The notes under the pieces are model-generated. The model ran no database searches and was not told where the DNA came from. It worked only from the letters and a program-made list of their open reading frames with translations. From assembly GCF_019093865.1 (NCBI RefSeq), contig NZ_JABJXD010000002.1:186001-250000 (forward strand): a DNA stretch of 64,000 nt. Direction: 5' to 3'. Of the stretch, positions 61,200 through 64,000 are shown piece after piece. Positions within the stretch are counted from its first letter, which is position 1, and every line of letters begins with the position of its first letter. The position numbers and the translations under genes are program-made. The DNA comes from Lentibacillus saliphilus (lineage in GTDB: Bacteria; Bacillota; Bacilli; Bacillales; Amphibacillaceae).

Positions 61200-63068
61200 A
61201 TGAAACGATTCTACCAAAGTTATTTCGTGTTTTTTTCCATAGCTATCTTTTTGAAGGTTATATTGCTCCGTTACCTTCTCTTTAATGACTTTAGCTTAAT
61301 GAATATTTTTTGGTATGAAATGAGTTTCATTCTAATGGTATTGCTTTTAATTGAATCTGTTTCAATTAAATTAAAATTCATCGCTTATTTTTTATTCGAT
61401 TTTACGATATCGGTTTTTTTCTTTTCATTAGTGCTTTATGAGAGGTACTTTGGTGTAATCCCGACATACCATGATCTAGGACAGCTAGATCAAGCGGGGT
61501 CTATTAGTGAAAGCGCGATGATGATGATCTCTAAAATTGATGTATTGTTTTTTGTTGATTTATTAATGGTAATAATGATAGTGGTTATTCAATCTCTTAG
61601 TAAGAGGCGTTTCATTTCAGGGCATAAACTTATCAATAGCAAGTTATCTGTTGGTGTGATTGTTGTATGTGTAGCAGTATCATATGTGCATTTTTGGACA
61701 AGCAGAGATGAGTCAATATTGGACCATACGTTATTCGCGAAGCAAAATGGTGTATTTAATGCTCAATTAGTTAAATTATATCAAGATGAAGCGGTTAATG
61801 TGATAGCTGAGACGAACATCTCTCAAATGACTTCTAAAGATATTATTGAATTAAAAGGTAACGATTATATTCCTTTTTCACGGCATAATGATCATGGTAT
61901 TGCGGAAGGGAAAAATTTAATAAACATTCAAATTGAGTCACTTCAAAATTTTGTTATTGGTATGTCGTTAAATGGGCAAGAGATTACACCAAATATCAAT
62001 GATTTAATTGAAGACAGTATTTATTTTAATAACGTCTATCAGCAAATTGGTGCGGGAAATACATCTGATGCTGAATTTATCATGAATACATCTATTTATC
62101 CAATTGGTGATATACCGTCAACAAAACATGTTGGAAATAAAACGATTCCTAGCATGCCTCGCATTTTGAGTGAAGCAGGGTATACGACTGCTACGTTTCA
62201 CGCACATGATATCACTTATTGGGACCGAAATATTTTATATCCTGCTCTAGGCTTTGATGAATGGTATGCAATGGATTACTATGATGAAGAGGATGTTGTA
62301 GGTTTTGGTCCATCAGATGGCTACTTTTTTAATAAAACAATGGATCAACTTAAAGCTTACCACCAAAAAAATGAACCGTTTTATGCACATTTATTAACCT
62401 TAACGAGTCACAGCCCTTTTGAACTACCGAGTGATAAAATCGCATTTGATTTGCCTAGTGAATATGAAGATACACTGATCGGCCATTATATACAATCCAT
62501 TCATTATACGGATCATGAGTTGGGGTTGTTTATTAAAGGCCTGAAAGAAAATAACATGTGGAAAGACAGTGTGGTAGCTTTGTATGGAGATCATTCTGGT
62601 GTTCATGGACAGCTCATAACTGATCAAGATGTTGAGCTTTTAAAAAAGGTGCTTGGGCATCCATATTCATTGCTCGATCGGTTTAATATCCCTTTTATTG
62701 TGTCTGTTCCTGAGGAAATGTCAGTTTCCCAAGGTGAAATTGATACAATCGGAGGCCAGCTAGATATGATGCCGACATTATTAAATTTGTTGGGGATGGA
62801 GCCACCTGAGCTATATTTTGGGCAAGACTTGCTGCAATACGAGCATAACTTGTTCGGAATGAGGTATTACTTACCGACAGGGAGCCTTTTTAATGATGAA
62901 GCTTTATATATTCCTGAAACGAGTAAGAGAGAGACAAGGATATATGACTTAACGAGAAAAGATCGATTTAATAATTTAAGTGATCCTAAAGCTTATTTTA
63001 ATGAGGATATAGAGAAAATGCTTCAAATATATGAATGGTCTGATGCTTATTTTGAAACGCTAGAGTGA
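61200..63068 (+). CDS. LTA-synthase-family phosphoglycerol transferase (sulfatase fold)
   Basis: 622 residues: five N-terminal helices (1-165) and an extracellular alkaline-phosphatase-like domain. Metal and catalytic residues visible: Glu in INIQIESLQNF, nucleophile Thr288 in GAGNTSDAEF, WDRN substrate loop, and YGDHSGVHG. Family members polymerise glycerol-phosphate (LtaS) or prime it (YvgJ). It lies 39 bp after the CWB2 gene, probably in one operon. Which lipid or polymer it modifies is not known. Confidence 0.85.
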   Translation: MKRFYQSYFVFFSIAIFLKVILLRYLLFNDFSLMNIFWYEMSFILMVLLLIESVSIKLKFIAYFLFDFTISVFFFSLVLYERYFGVIPTYHDLGQLDQAGSISESAMMMISKIDVLFFVDLLMVIMIVVIQSLSKRRFISGHKLINSKLSVGVIVVCVAVSYVHFWTSRDESILDHTLFAKQNGVFNAQLVKLYQDEAVNVIAETNISQMTSKDIIELKGNDYIPFSRHNDHGIAEGKNLINIQIESLQNFVIGMSLNGQEITPNINDLIEDSIYFNNVYQQIGAGNTSDAEFIMNTSIYPIGDIPSTKHVGNKTIPSMPRILSEAGYTTATFHAHDITYWDRNILYPALGFDEWYAMDYYDEEDVVGFGPSDGYFFNKTMDQLKAYHQKNEPFYAHLLTLTSHSPFELPSDKIAFDLPSEYEDTLIGHYIQSIHYTDHELGLFIKGLKENNMWKDSVVALYGDHSGVHGQLITDQDVELLKKVLGHPYSLLDRFNIPFIVSVPEEMSVSQGEIDTIGGQLDMMPTLLNLLGMEPPELYFGQDLLQYEHNLFGMRYYLPTGSLFNDEALYIPETSKRETRIYDLTRKDRFNNLSDPKAYFNEDIEKMLQIYEWSDAYFETLE

Positions 63069-63186
63069 TGGTAGGGACGTTAGCAGTACCTATACTGTAC
63101 AAATATGTAGTGACAACGAAAGAGCATGAGACAGGTCATATCAACAGAGACTAATACGATTATTCAGCGTAGAAAGAGGTTTTTCT

Positions 63187-64000
63187 TTGAAAACCAAACT
63201 TGGCTTAGCAAGCATCTTGTTTATAGGAACAGCTTTGCTTTTAAAACTATCCGGTTTGTTGCGTGATATTGTTATTGCATATTATTTTGGTGATAGCTAT
63301 GTAGCAGAAGCATACCTTGCTGCATTTATCATCCCTAATATGTTTATTTTGCTACTGACAACTGGTATGAAGGATGCTTTCATACCTAGTTATATTAAAG
63401 CTTTTGAACAGCATCGAGGACAGGCGCATTTTGGACAGGTGTTTAAAGGTATTCTCATAGCAAGCTTAGCTATTTCTCTTATTGGGTTTGCTTTAGCCCC
63501 TGTTTATGTTCCAGTTTTTTATCCGGAATTTTCCGTTGAAGCTTCTCAGATAGCTGTCACAACGGCAATGATTTTTTTTGGTGCGATTGTTTTTGTTGGT
63601 ATGAACTCTGTTCTTGAAGCTTTTCTTGACGCTGAGAATAAATTTTCGCTATCACAAGTGTCACAAATTATCGTTTTAATGACTTCAATTGCAGGTGCTG
63701 TTTTATTTGCAGATGATTTAGGAATTTATTCATTAGCTGTTGGTTATTTCGTTGGGGCCATCATATCACTGCTTTTTAAATTATTTTTAATCATTCCTCG
63801 AAATGTACTTAGTCTCAAAGGAAAAATTAATTGGTCTGAAATTAAACAGTTCTACTTAATATTTATCCCAGTAGGATTAACTGTTGCTGTTGGGCAAATT
63901 AATTTAATGATTGGTATGATGTTTGCGAGTCATTATGAGGAAGGTGCTATTACATACATTAATTATGCAAAAAACCTTGTTCATATGCCACAGGGGATTT
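63187..64000 (+). CDS. MurJ/MviN-family lipid flippase (cut by window end)
   Basis: The frame opens at TTG 63187 (AAAGAGG at 63173-63179) and runs without a stop to base 64000, giving 271 residues. Start KTKLGLASILFIGTALLLKL then GLLRDIVIAYYFG, FIIPNMFILLLTTGMKDAFI are MurJ/MviN signatures; six to seven helices are visible. MurJ flips lipid II; relatives in polymer clusters may flip other undecaprenyl-linked units, which its neighbours suggest. The C-terminal half is outside the window. Confidence 0.85.
   Translation, partial: MKTKLGLASILFIGTALLLKLSGLLRDIVIAYYFGDSYVAEAYLAAFIIPNMFILLLTTGMKDAFIPSYIKAFEQHRGQAHFGQVFKGILIASLAISLIGFALAPVYVPVFYPEFSVEASQIAVTTAMIFFGAIVFVGMNSVLEAFLDAENKFSLSQVSQIIVLMTSIAGAVLFADDLGIYSLAVGYFVGAIISLLFKLFLIIPRNVLSLKGKINWSEIKQFYLIFIPVGLTVAVGQINLMIGMMFASHYEEGAITYINYAKNLVHMPQGI

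Overview
The window looks like a chromosomal segment of an endospore-forming, flagellated member of the Bacillaceae. The order atpIBEFHAGDC, ywzB, ywmB, murA, spoIID, spoIIQ, spoIIID, mbl, flhO, flhP, fabZ is the Bacillus core layout. The sporulation genes, ComK, a YjfB motility protein, SwrC and TagO/TagA-like enzymes agree with it. Base composition looks moderately AT-rich. Exported proteins carry Asp/Glu/Asn-rich stretches, as is common in halotolerant or alkaliphilic bacilli (weak inference). Species cannot be named.

Layout. 1-729: end of an S8 (Vpr-like) protease. 1181-8228: complete F1Fo ATP synthase operon with structured non-coding segments before atpI and between atpE/atpF and atpA/atpG. 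8617-11177: ywzB, ywmB, murA. 11455-17072: a five-gene oligopeptide ABC transporter (B-C-D-A-F) sitting between murA and spoIID, which are neighbours in B. subtilis. 17337-21718: spoIID, spoIIQ, an AimR-family peptide-receptor homologue that lacks the N-terminal DNA-binding domain, and spoIIID. 22106-25784: mbl, flhO, flhP, an EpuA-like membrane protein and fabZ. 25958-27318: a low-complexity lipoprotein, yjfB, comK. 27543-32445: TetR regulator, lipoprotein adaptor and RND pump (yerO/swrC-like). 32716-34176: amino-acid permease. 34358-36086: two-subunit ThrE-type exporter split by a tandem array. 36284-39498: half-length DUF2935 protein, then a drug-type ABC exporter with its TetR regulator. 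39758-40711: NERD/zinc-ribbon protein flanked by two related arrays. 41202-46909: nupNOPQ-like nucleoside ABC transporter and a GntR/UTRA regulator. 47366-52817: a TagO paralogue, gnd, a cyclase-family hydrolase and zwf, so both oxidative pentose phosphate dehydrogenases are present. 52989-64000: cell-envelope locus with an OafA-type acyltransferase, a second WecA/TagO, a UDP-ManNAc dehydrogenase, a TagA/WecG transferase, a CWB2-repeat wall hydrolase, an LTA-synthase-like enzyme and a truncated MurJ-like flippase.

The strongest unexplained signal is a set of four intergenic arrays with a shared architecture. Each has a 6-10 bp core recurring at a fixed pitch, organised as alternating dimers. 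Two use AATCGGC (exactly 21 bp) and bracket the NERD gene. One uses ATTGCG(T/A)AAAA (exactly 21 bp, with a visible 84-bp duplication) after gnd. One uses CCGCATA (exactly 20 bp, 40-bp dimers) inside the thrE operon. The second is the HTH-less AimR homologue, which is followed directly by a terminator, has no evident AimP gene, and is preceded by a 12-bp inverted repeat and a 21-bp-spaced direct repeat.
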